A stretch of 7,484 nt of DNA from Chthonomonas sp. UBA2387 (GTDB taxonomy: Bacteria; Armatimonadota; Fimbriimonadia; Fimbriimonadales; Fimbriimonadaceae). The stretch is from assembly GCA_002343445.1 (NCBI GenBank), contig DDSP01000074.1, positions 57,174 through 64,657 on the forward strand, given 5' to 3'. The notes beneath the pieces are model-generated. The model was not told the DNA's origin. It was given only the letters and a program-made list of their open reading frames with translations, and did no database searches. Below are positions 1-5,609 of the stretch, in pieces (within the stretch, counting starts at the first letter, position 1; each line of letters begins with the position of its first letter). The translations under genes were made by a program, and so were the position numbers.

Positions 1-1910
1 CGGTCAAGGATGTCGCCGAGCGCCAGCCCGACCGGACCGAAGAGCGGCGCGGGCCTGGACTCGCCGCCGCATTCGATGCCAACGGCGTTCCCACCAAGGC
101 GCTCGAGGGCTTCTGTCGGGGTGCGGGCGTCTCGGTGGACGAGGTGACCCCGCGCGATGGCTACGTGTGGGTGACCAAGCGCATCCCCGGCCAGCCCGTG
201 GCCGACTTGCTGACGGGGCTGCTGCCGGATGCGGTGCGAGCGCTGCAATTCGACAAAGCGATGCGTTGGGGGCGCTCGCGCATGCGCTTCGCTCGGCCCA
301 TCCGCTGGATGCTGGCCGCTTTTGGGGGCGCCGTCGTCCCGTTCGAAATCGAATCCGTCAAGTCGGGGCTTTGCAGTCGGGGGCACCGATTCAACCACCC
401 CGACCCGTTTGAGGCGACCACGCTGGACGCATTGTTGGAAGGATTGCGGTCTCGCCAAGTCGAACCCGATGCCGACGTTCGCGAGCGGCTGATTCGCGAG
501 GGCTCGGTGGCCGTCGCGGGAGGGACGCCCGACCTGACCGACGCCTTAGTGGACGAGAACGTCTACCTTACCGAGTGGCCCATGCCGACTCAAGGCGAGT
601 TTGCCGAAGGATATCTGGAGTTGCCCGAGCCTGTGCTGGTTACTGCCATGGCCAAACACGAGCGCTTCTTTCCCGTTCGGGGCGCGGATGGACGCCTCAC
701 CAACCACTTCGTTTCGATCCGCAACGGAGGCGAGGAGTCCGTCGTCCGCCAGGGCAACGCTTGGGTTCTGGGCGCGCGCTTCAACGACGCCAAGTTCTTC
801 TTCGAGGAAGATAAGAGAAAGTCTCTGGACGAATTCCTTAACAAAACCAGCGGCATCGTGTTTCACGAGAAGCTCGGGACCGTGCGCGAACGCGCCAACC
901 GCCTGAGCGAACTGGCCCGCGCCGTCGCCAGCGAAACCGGGGCCGACGCCCAAGAGACCGAATGGGCGCGGTTGGCGGGCCTGTACGCCAAAGCCGACCT
1001 CAGCACGGGTCTGGTCAGCGAGTTGGCTTCGCTACAGGGCGTCATTGGCGGCGAGTATGCGCGGCGCGAGGGGATGCCCGAGGCCGTGTGCTTCGCCATC
1101 GCCCACCAGTACGACGTTTCCGAGGGCATTGATCCGGCCACTCCCGGCGGACGAACAGCCCTGCGGCTGATCATCGCCGACCAGCTCGACAAGTTGGCGG
1201 GCTACCTGGGTGTCGGCTTGGCCCCTTCGGGCACCAGCGACCCGTTCGGACTGCGACGCGCGGCCACCCTGCTGATCCATGCCGCGTGGACGTGGGACGC
1301 CGTTCGAAGCTACAAGGGGCTGTTCGACTTCGCGAACATGAACGCGCCGTGCCGCCGGGCCGAATCGGTGAACGAATTGGCCCAGTTGTTCGCCGCGCGC
1401 TACGGGGCGTTGTTGGGCGACGTGCCGCACGACGTGTTGGCCGCAGCGGTTCGGTCCGACTCGGTCAAAGAGACCTTGGCGCCACGCCGCGTCAGGCATC
1501 GCATCGAGACGCTCACCGTGCTCCAAGCCCGCCCCGCGTTCATCCAGACGGCAACGCGCCCGCTCAACATCGTGCGCGCCGCCGCCAAGAAGGGCGTGGA
1601 TATCCCGGCGACCGCCTGGGTCGCCGATGGCGGGGTGGACCGGCACCTGCAGTCGACGGAAGGCGTGGCGTTGGCAGAAGCGTGTCGCCGCGTGTCGCCG
1701 CGTGTCGCCGAATTGGCTCGCCTCTCGCGCGAACCCGAAACGGTGGCCCAGCACCTTTTGGAACTCGAAAGTCCGATCAACGCCTTCTTCGAAAGCACGA
1801 TGGTGATGGTGGACGATGAGGGCGTTCGCGATGCTCGCCTGTCGCTCTTGCAGGCCGTGAGCGACGCCCTGATGGCCGCGGGCGATTTCAGCCTGTTGAT
1901 TTCCGAGTGA
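1..1910 (+). CDS. glyS: Glycyl-tRNA synthetase beta subunit, 5'-truncated by the window edge
   Basis: Beta subunit of the bacterial alpha2-beta2 glycyl-tRNA synthetase, which charges tRNA-Gly in the cytoplasm; in this family the alpha subunit GlyQ forms glycyl-adenylate and beta supplies tRNA binding. The frame is open from base 3, giving 635 residues; the family is near 690, so roughly 50-60 N-terminal residues lie upstream, and the GTG at 135 is internal. Visible family segments are RQPDRTEERRGP near the start, MAKHERFFPV and FNDAKFFFEEDKRK in the middle, an HD-like stretch (KADLSTGLVSELASLQG) near residues 330-345, and a C-terminal DALR-type anticodon-binding domain with INAFFESTMVMVDDEGVRDARL near residues 592-613. 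The stop is TGA. Three tandem 10-bp repeats fall inside the DALR domain without disturbing its length. A glyQ gene probably lies upstream, but a glyQ-glyS fusion cannot be excluded from this window. Confidence 0.96.
   Translation, partial: VKDVAERQPDRTEERRGPGLAAAFDANGVPTKALEGFCRGAGVSVDEVTPRDGYVWVTKRIPGQPVADLLTGLLPDAVRALQFDKAMRWGRSRMRFARPIRWMLAAFGGAVVPFEIESVKSGLCSRGHRFNHPDPFEATTLDALLEGLRSRQVEPDADVRERLIREGSVAVAGGTPDLTDALVDENVYLTEWPMPTQGEFAEGYLELPEPVLVTAMAKHERFFPVRGADGRLTNHFVSIRNGGEESVVRQGNAWVLGARFNDAKFFFEEDKRKSLDEFLNKTSGIVFHEKLGTVRERANRLSELARAVASETGADAQETEWARLAGLYAKADLSTGLVSELASLQGVIGGEYARREGMPEAVCFAIAHQYDVSEGIDPATPGGRTALRLIIADQLDKLAGYLGVGLAPSGTSDPFGLRRAATLLIHAAWTWDAVRSYKGLFDFANMNAPCRRAESVNELAQLFAARYGALLGDVPHDVLAAAVRSDSVKETLAPRRVRHRIETLTVLQARPAFIQTATRPLNIVRAAAKKGVDIPATAWVADGGVDRHLQSTEGVALAEACRRVSPRVAELARLSREPETVAQHLLELESPINAFFESTMVMVDDEGVRDARLSLLQAVSDALMAAGDFSLLISE
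1681..1710 (+). repeat. Three exact tandem copies of a 10-bp unit inside glyS
   Basis: The unit CGTGTCGCCG occurs three times back to back. Because 10 is not a multiple of 3, each copy is read in a different phase, and together they encode CRRVSPRVA in a helical part of the C-terminal anticodon-binding domain. Gain or loss of one unit would frameshift an essential gene; only steps of three units keep the frame. Confidence 0.97.
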
Positions 1911-1988
1911 TTCGCGCGAGCGGCACACACTTTCCCAGCGCCTCGGCGTCTTCAAAGCGCCGTGGCAATGGGGAACTCTCGCGCGCGG

Positions 1989-2177
1989 CTAATCGGCCTT
2001 GGGGCGGATCAGGCGGACGACGTAGATCGGGAAGTAGAGGGTCACTTCGTTCTTCCTCAGCTTCACGAATGCGCCGTCGCACCCCTCGAACACGCCGTCG
2101 TCTCGGTGTTCGCCTTGGCCTGTGACGCTCCACAGCATCACTTCGCGGCCCACGAGTTCGGTGAGATAGTTGTTCAT
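1989..2177 (-). CDS. Small Sm-like/SH3-barrel-like protein, translationally coupled to fba
   Basis: A 62-residue hypothetical protein, not recognised as a named family. Its pattern is a short N-terminal helix-like stretch, then alternating hydrophobic positions: LVGREVMLW, a glycine-led turn (DDGVFEGCDGAFVKL), and YFPIYVVRLIRP at the end. This resembles the Sm1/Sm2 layout of Sm-like or SH3 small barrels, with G10, G28, D34, P50 and the final VVRLI run in matching places, so RNA or nucleic-acid binding is possible but unproven. No signal peptide or membrane segment is present. It begins 7 bases after the fba stop on the same strand, behind a strong Shine-Dalgarno, and ends with TAG, facing the glyS end across 78 bases. 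It could also be an unrelated small barrel protein. That it is a real gene is well supported; its function is a guess. Confidence 0.77.
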   Translation of the reverse strand: MNNYLTELVGREVMLWSVTGQGEHRDDGVFEGCDGAFVKLRKNEVTLYFPIYVVRLIRPKAD

Positions 2178-2181
2178 AGGC

Positions 2182-2189
2182 GGATCACC
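2182..2189 (-). promoter_or_regulatory. Shine-Dalgarno of the small protein, containing the fba stop codon
   Basis: The minus strand reads GGTGATCC, ending four bases before the ATG at 2177. This is an exact complement of the GGATCACC that forms the start of the conserved 16S 3' tail. The TGA at 2187-2185 is the stop codon of fba, so a ribosome terminating on fba sits on the initiation signal of the next gene. Confidence 0.72.
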
Positions 2190-3210
2190 CCGCGTACAAG
2201 GTCTTTCCGGTGCTCTTCAATTCTTCGACCGCTTGCAGCACGCGCGTCTTCATGTTGGCCTCGGCCTTCTTGAAGTAGCTGCGGGGGTCGTACACCTTCT
2301 TGTCGCCCATCTCGCCGTCCACGCGCAGCACGCCGTCGTAGTGCTTGAACACGTGGTCTGCGATGGCCCGCGTGAACGCGTATTGGCAGTCGGTGTCCAC
2401 GTTCATCTTGACCACGCCGTAATCGAGCGTCTCGTGGATGTCGGCGAGTTCGCTGCCACTGCCTCCGTGGAAGACCAGGCGCATCCGGGCCGACTCTCCG
2501 AACTTGGCGACCACGGCATCCTGACCGTCGCGCAGGATCTTGGGCGACAGCTTGACGTTTCCGGGTTTGTACACACCGTGGACGTTGCCGAACGTGGCCG
2601 CGCACATGTAGGGGCCGACATCGCCGAGTTGGTCGTGGACGTACACCATGTCCTCGGGCGACGTGTAGAGCTTCTCCTTGGCCGCGCCTGTGTTGTCGAT
2701 GCCGTCCTCTTCGCCGCCCACGACGCCGATCTCGACTTCGAGGAACAGGTCGAGTTCGGCGCACTCGCGGAGCAGTTCCTTGGCGATGGCCATGTTCTCC
2801 TTGATCGGCAGCTCCGAGCCGTCGAACATATGGCCGTTGTAGAGGTTCGGAAGGCCCTGCTGGCGGCGGCGGCGGGTCTCGGCGATCAGCGGCCGGACGA
2901 ATTGGTCGAGCTTCTTGGGCACGCAGTGGTCGGTGGTGAGGGCCACATAGACGGGCAACCGCGCGGCGACATGGTGGACGTGCTCGGCGATGATCTGCGC
3001 GCCCAGGGCCATGTCCTTGGCCGGGCCGCTGACGAACTCCGCCCCGCCCGTGCTGAGCTGGATGATGCCGTCGGCCTTCGCCTCGGCGAACGCGGCCAAG
3101 GCTGCGTTGGCCTGCGAGACCGAAGCCACGTTGATCGAGGCCAAGGCGTAGTGGCCGCTCAGGCACGCGTCGAGCATCTTGGCGAAGGTCGGTGAATCGG
3201 GTACAGGCAT
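2185..3210 (-). CDS. fba: Class II (zinc-dependent) fructose-1,6-bisphosphate aldolase
   Basis: Cleaves fructose 1,6-bisphosphate reversibly to dihydroxyacetone phosphate and glyceraldehyde 3-phosphate in cytoplasmic glycolysis and gluconeogenesis. The 341 residues match the mycobacterial-type class II enzyme end to end, close to the usual length of about 344. The expected metal and catalytic positions are visible: TDHC (D94, H95), the EVEIGVVGGEEDG loop (E160), FGNVHGVYKPG (H211), VFHGGSGS (H248) and VVKMNVDTD (residues 266-274), a phosphate-site motif. The start MPVPDSPTFAKML aligns with the family start, so no extension is needed. There is no Shine-Dalgarno; instead TAAGAT lies six bases before the ATG, suggesting a leaderless mRNA. 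The gene heads a two-gene unit with the small barrel-like protein downstream. A glycolytic role is secure; closely related sugar-bisphosphate aldolases are unlikely given the full motif set. Confidence 0.97.
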   Translation of the reverse strand: MPVPDSPTFAKMLDACLSGHYALASINVASVSQANAALAAFAEAKADGIIQLSTGGAEFVSGPAKDMALGAQIIAEHVHHVAARLPVYVALTTDHCVPKKLDQFVRPLIAETRRRRQQGLPNLYNGHMFDGSELPIKENMAIAKELLRECAELDLFLEVEIGVVGGEEDGIDNTGAAKEKLYTSPEDMVYVHDQLGDVGPYMCAATFGNVHGVYKPGNVKLSPKILRDGQDAVVAKFGESARMRLVFHGGSGSELADIHETLDYGVVKMNVDTDCQYAFTRAIADHVFKHYDGVLRVDGEMGDKKVYDPRSYFKKAEANMKTRVLQAVEELKSTGKTLYAG

Positions 3211-3216
3211 GGACTG

Positions 3217-3222
3217 ATCTTA
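3217..3222 (-). promoter_or_regulatory. Candidate -10 box of fba (leaderless type)
   Basis: The minus strand reads TAAGAT, preceded by TGC, which makes an extended -10 (TGN before the hexamer). It ends six bases before the fba ATG, so transcription would begin at or next to the start codon. No good -35 is seen at 16-18 bases, which fits an extended -10 but lowers confidence. Confidence 0.5.
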
Positions 3223-3243
3223 GCACCGCGCGCGGGCGCACGC

Positions 3244-3293
3244 GACGGTCCAAGGGACCGTCCCACGTTGGCCCTCTTGACCGGTGGGACTGT
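3244..3293. repeat. Overlapping inverted repeats between fba and tRNA-Leu
   Basis: GACGGTCC (3244-3251) and GGACCGTC (3255-3262) form perfect 8-bp arms around AAG. A second pair, ACCGTCCCAC (3257-3266) and GTGGGACTGT (3284-3293), has one mismatch in 10 and a 17-base gap. The pairs share bases, so only one can form at a time. No T-run follows on either strand, and both lie upstream of the likely fba and tRNA start sites, so a terminator or attenuator is unlikely. An operator or a copy of a dispersed palindromic repeat is possible. Confidence 0.6.
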
Positions 3294-3295
3294 GG

Positions 3296-3301
3296 TATCC
3301 T
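3296..3301 (+). promoter_or_regulatory. Candidate -10 box of tRNA-Leu
   Basis: TATCCT is preceded by TGG, giving an extended -10. A start about seven bases downstream (near 3308) would leave a very short 5' leader before the tRNA at 3312. A TTGACC at 3277-3282 resembles a -35 but is only 13 bases away, too close for a normal spacer. Confidence 0.35.
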
Positions 3302-3311
3302 GATTGGCTAC

Positions 3312-3397
3312 GCGCGGGTGGTGGAATTGGTAGACACGCTACCTTGAGGTGGTAGTGCCCACAAAGCGTAAGAGTTCGAGTCTCTTCCCGCGCACCA
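3312..3397 (+). tRNA. tRNA-Leu, anticodon GAG, 3' CCA encoded
   Basis: A class II tRNA. The acceptor stem GCGCGGG (3312-3318) pairs perfectly with CCCGCGC (3387-3393), followed by discriminator A, typical of leucine, and an encoded CCA (3395-3397). The D-loop carries AATTGGTAGACA. The anticodon stem CTACC/GGTAG (3339-3343, 3351-3355) closes the loop TTGAGGT with anticodon GAG at 3346-3348, reading CUC and CUU. The T arm is AAGAG-TTCGAGT-CTCTT (3370-3386). The variable region (3356-3369, TGCCCACAAAGCGT) is 14 bases, the enlarged size expected for leucine, though its own stem is only about 3 bp. The sequence closely resembles the E. coli GAG leucine tRNA through the D and anticodon arms. It appears to be a single-gene unit. 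Confidence 0.98.
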
Positions 3398-3440
3398 GAC
3401 CCCTGATTCCACCATTTTTCGGGTGTGTCGGTGACTGCGT

Positions 3441-3693
3441 TCAGCGTCGTTTGAGATCAACGATTCGAAGACCTCTCTCAAGTTCGGTCGGAAGGGTCAT
3501 AGTAGCGCCTCACCAGTTCCAAGACTATGGCGACGCGCTCGTTAGGGCGTCATCTGCTCGCGTGCCAGACGCTCCGCGCGTTCCACATCGCGCGGGTGCT
3601 CGCGCGTTCCATCTGCCAGGTTCGTTCGTCTTTCGGTTCGTTCGGTGGCACGGTCGGCGTCAGTCTATCCGATGGACTGGGAGAGGCACCCAT
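3441..3693 (-). pseudogene. Possible decayed small gene downstream of the lipoprotein gene
   Basis: The 317 bases between the tRNA and the lipoprotein stop hold no intact gene, but the minus strand carries protein-like fragments in successive frames. An ATG at 3693, 21 bases past the lipoprotein stop, opens MGASPSPSDRLTP and runs to DERTWQMERA; the next fragment reads DVERAERLAREQMTP then TAA; the next, at 3540-3478, reads ERVAIVLELVRRYYDPSDRT then TGA; the last reads TELERGLRIVDLKRR and stops at 3441. An 11-bp direct repeat (TGGAACGCGCG) spaced 26 bases separates the first two fragments; removing one 26-base unit joins them as QMERAERLAREQMTP. Two single-base shifts would join the rest. The fragments look like one helical, charged domain of roughly 75 residues, with no family recognised. 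The alternative is chance open frames in GC-rich intergenic DNA. Confidence 0.3.
3575..3611 (-). repeat. 11-bp direct repeat spaced 26 bases
   Basis: On the minus strand TGGAACGCGCG occurs at 3611-3601 and again at 3585-3575. Both copies sit at the same codon phase of the two fragments they separate, so the 26-base interval looks like a partial duplication that would have broken the frame. A similar pair, CGAACGAACC (3644-3635 and 3628-3619), is spaced 16 bases just upstream. Confidence 0.7.
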
Positions 3694-3698
3694 AGACG

Positions 3699-3716
3699 AG
3701 AGCCGATGCTGGCTCT
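3699..3716 (-). other. Hairpin at the lipoprotein stop codon
   Basis: AGAGCC and GGCTCT form perfect 6-bp arms around a 6-base loop, overlapping the TAG stop at 3717-3715. No U-run follows on the minus strand, so it is not a standard intrinsic terminator. A second near-palindrome, CAGTCTATC/GATGGACTG with one wobble pair, lies at 3661-3679. Confidence 0.4.
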
Positions 3717-4632
3717 ACGCCTTGGTCACCTTGAAAACGTAGTCCGAGTCGCCCACGAACGCCTCCACCTGGAGCCCGTCCGCGTTGGTCGCGCCCTCCA
3801 ATGGGGCAAATGCTGACCACTCGCCAGGTTTGCCCAAGGTGAGTTTGCCCTCGAAGCCGAGCCCGTTCGCCGCTTTTGCCAGGGACGGAGCGTCGGCCTT
3901 GGGTACGCGCGCCTCGACGTGCATCGGGCTGGGACGGTCCATCTGAAGTTCGCCCTTGGCGTCCATCCATACAAGAGCCAACCCAATCCCCTTGGGGGTG
4001 TCGGCCTCGGCGCGGTACTCCACCCCACTGAAGTGTTTCACGCCCAGATTGGCGCTGGAGACGAACTTCTGCAGGCTTCCGACGGTGGCCAGGGCTTTCC
4101 GTGGGCTCGAGTCGAGGAGTTCGCGAATAGACTTCAGATTCGGTTCGAACGCTGATGTGCCGTGGGGCTGGATCAGCCGAACAATGTCGCCTTGGATGAC
4201 CGACAGCCACCAAAGCTTCTTCTGCCCATCTTTGGGCGAGTTGTGCATTCGGATTTCGACGCTCGCCCCGGGCCCATCCTTGGGGATCAAGTAGTAGCGT
4301 GTGTCCGGAGAGCGCGTGTCCGATGCAGGCACTCGGTTGCCCGCAGCGGTGTTCACGCCGCACGCGGCCAGGAACTCCTCGGGGGTGGCGAACCCACTCT
4401 GCTTCATCGTGGTCTCGTCGCTGTTGATCTGGAAGCAGGCTACAGGGTCGCCCCAGACCTGGATATAGGTCGCGGCTTTGGCCAACTTGGAATCGGCCTT
4501 GAGGGCCTCTTGAACGGTCGTGATGGCGCTGGCTCTTGGCTGGCCGACGACCTTGGAAAGAGGGCTCGGCTCGCTTCCCCCACAGCCGAGAACCAACGCC
4601 AACGAGGCGAGTGCGAGCGCGCGCGCATGCAT
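3715..4632 (-). CDS. Predicted lipoprotein of unknown function
   Basis: A 305-residue secreted protein, not recognised. The N-terminus reads MHARALALASLALVLGC followed by GGSEP: a short positive region, a hydrophobic core and a lipobox (VLGC, C17), so it is predicted to be lipid-anchored to a membrane. The mature part is soluble, with no further membrane segment. Visible features are an aromatic stretch (KKLWWLSVIQG), cysteines near ACF and AACG that could pair, and a C-terminal half of short beta-like segments (HVEARVP, GKLTLG, DYVFKVTKA). An ATG four codons upstream (4644) would give 309 residues, but it falls within the TATGAT box; the start at 4632 follows that box by seven bases, matching the other leading genes here. 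Neither ATG has a Shine-Dalgarno. The gene is divergent from cysD across 77 bases; that gives no clear functional link. Confidence 0.88.
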   Translation of the reverse strand: MHARALALASLALVLGCGGSEPSPLSKVVGQPRASAITTVQEALKADSKLAKAATYIQVWGDPVACFQINSDETTMKQSGFATPEEFLAACGVNTAAGNRVPASDTRSPDTRYYLIPKDGPGASVEIRMHNSPKDGQKKLWWLSVIQGDIVRLIQPHGTSAFEPNLKSIRELLDSSPRKALATVGSLQKFVSSANLGVKHFSGVEYRAEADTPKGIGLALVWMDAKGELQMDRPSPMHVEARVPKADAPSLAKAANGLGFEGKLTLGKPGEWSAFAPLEGATNADGLQVEAFVGDSDYVFKVTKA

Positions 4633-4639
4633 GCTGAGA

Positions 4640-4645
4640 ATCATA
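4640..4645 (-). promoter_or_regulatory. Candidate -10 box of the lipoprotein gene (leaderless type)
   Basis: The minus strand reads TATGAT, five of six matches to TATAAT, ending seven bases before the ATG at 4632. No clear -35 is seen. It overlaps the alternative upstream ATG, which is why the downstream start is preferred. Confidence 0.5.
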
Positions 4646-4697
4646 TCGGATCGGCTGCCGCAACATGGGCGTCGAGCCGCTCTTAACGTTCAGGCCG

Positions 4698-4703
4698 TAT
4701 CAT
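4698..4703 (+). promoter_or_regulatory. Candidate -10 box of cysD (leaderless type)
   Basis: TATCAT, five of six matches to TATAAT, lies six bases before the ATG at 4710. There is no Shine-Dalgarno, only CATCCC before the start. No good -35 is visible, so regulation by an activator, common for sulfate-assimilation genes, is possible but not shown. Confidence 0.5.
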
Positions 4704-4709
4704 CATCCC

Positions 4710-5609
4710 ATGGCGTTGAGGCCGGCATTGCTCGATCTGGAATCCGAGGCGATCTACGTGTTGCGCGAGTCCGCGGCGCAGTTCGACCGTGTGGCGATCC
4801 TCTTCTCGGGCGGCAAGGACTCGATCGTCGTGGCCAGTCTGGCCCAGCGAGCGTTTGCTCCAGCGTCACCACCTTTCTCCCTGCTTCACATCGACACCGG
4901 CCACAACTTCCCGGAGACGCTCGACTTTCGGGACGCGTTCGCCGCGCGCACAGGCTACGAACTGGTCGTTCGGCGCGTCGAGGACAGCATCGCGGCCGGG
5001 CGAGCGCAGGAGGAACCCGGCCCCTTCCCAAGCCGCAACGCCCTCCAATCGGTCACGCTAATGGACGCGATCCACGAACTCCGCTTGGATGCCGTCATCG
5101 GCGGGGCGAGGCGCGACGAAGAGCGCGCACGGGCCAAGGAGCGCTTCTTCTCCCACCGCGACGCCCACGGACGATGGGAGCCCCGCGGCCAGCGACCGGA
5201 GGTTTGGAGGATGCTCAACGGACACAAACGTCATGGCGAGCACTTCCGCGTCTTCCCGCTCAACAACTGGACCGAGGCGGACGTCTGGGAGTACATCCAT
5301 TGGCGCGGCTTGGACGTGCCGGGGCTCTACTTCGCCCACGAACGGCCCGTCGTCGAGCGGGGCAGCGCCGTTGTGGCGATCACGCCATTCGTCCACATCG
5401 GCGAAGACGAAGCGAAAGTCGTTCGGCGAGTCCGATTTCGCACGGTCGGCGACGCCACCTGCACCGGCGCGATCCTGAGCGAAGCGGCCACGGTGCAAGA
5501 CATCCTCGCCGAGGTCAGAAGTTTCTCGCGATCCGAACGCAGCACGCGGCTCGACGACCTGCGTTCCGAAGCCGCCATGGAAGACCGGAAGCGGCAGGGG
5601 TACTTCTGA
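4710..5609 (+). CDS. cysD: Sulfate adenylyltransferase subunit 2 (ATP sulfurylase small subunit)
   Basis: Catalytic subunit of the heterodimeric ATP sulfurylase, which forms adenosine 5'-phosphosulfate (APS) from sulfate and ATP in the cytoplasm, driven by GTP hydrolysis in CysN. The 299 residues match the family length (E. coli 302). The adenylate-binding PP-loop is FSGGKDS (residues 32-38); SGGKDS replaces the E. coli SIGKDS form, as in many non-proteobacterial CysD proteins. Further family segments are HIDTGHNFPET, IGGARRDEERARAKERFFS, QRPEVW, FRVFPLNNWTEADVWEYIHW, VRFRTVGDATCTGA and the terminal EDRKRQGYF. An in-frame ATG at 4665 would add 15 unconserved residues; the start at 4710 gives MALRPALLDLESEAIYVLRE, which aligns with the family start and sits six bases after a -10-like box. 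The stop TGA shares its A with the ATG of cysNC, implying coupling. Confidence 0.96.
   Translation: MALRPALLDLESEAIYVLRESAAQFDRVAILFSGGKDSIVVASLAQRAFAPASPPFSLLHIDTGHNFPETLDFRDAFAARTGYELVVRRVEDSIAAGRAQEEPGPFPSRNALQSVTLMDAIHELRLDAVIGGARRDEERARAKERFFSHRDAHGRWEPRGQRPEVWRMLNGHKRHGEHFRVFPLNNWTEADVWEYIHWRGLDVPGLYFAHERPVVERGSAVVAITPFVHIGEDEAKVVRRVRFRTVGDATCTGAILSEAATVQDILAEVRSFSRSERSTRLDDLRSEAAMEDRKRQGYF
5596..5600 (+). promoter_or_regulatory. Shine-Dalgarno of cysNC inside the cysD end
   Basis: AGGGG lies eight bases before the ATG at 5609, within the codons for the last residues of CysD. It supports the 5609 start and fits a coupled internal gene, unlike the leading genes of this window, which lack such a site. 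Confidence 0.55.

Noticed and set aside
1032..1955. A minus-strand open frame of 307 residues opposite glyS
   Set aside because: Antisense shadow of a fully conserved GlyS reading frame; its composition is His/Arg-rich with no domain.
1944..1962. Hairpin CGGCG/CGCCG between the convergent ends of glyS and the small gene
   Set aside because: Only 5 bp with a 9-base loop and no T-run on either strand; it may aid termination but cannot be called a terminator.
2170..3195. A plus-strand open frame of 341 residues opposite fba
   Set aside because: It mirrors the aldolase codons on the other strand, an effect of high GC at third positions. It has no recognisable motif, and its start lies among fba's last codons.
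3410..3425. CACC/GGTG pairing around ATTTTTCG after the tRNA, as a possible terminator
   Set aside because: Four base pairs with the T-run in the loop instead of after the stem; not an intrinsic terminator.
3349..3816. A plus-strand open frame of 155 residues beginning inside the tRNA
   Set aside because: It starts within the tRNA and ends within the lipoprotein gene on the other strand; no Shine-Dalgarno and no motif.
4665..4709. Alternative upstream ATG for cysD
   Set aside because: It adds 15 residues not found in the family and would place the TATCAT box inside the coding region; 4710 gives the expected N-terminus.
4520..5608. Upstream extension of the cysNC frame, which stays open for about 360 codons before the real start
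   Set aside because: The extension runs antisense to the lipoprotein gene and out of frame through cysD, is arginine-rich and featureless, and family homology begins exactly at 5609 behind a Shine-Dalgarno.
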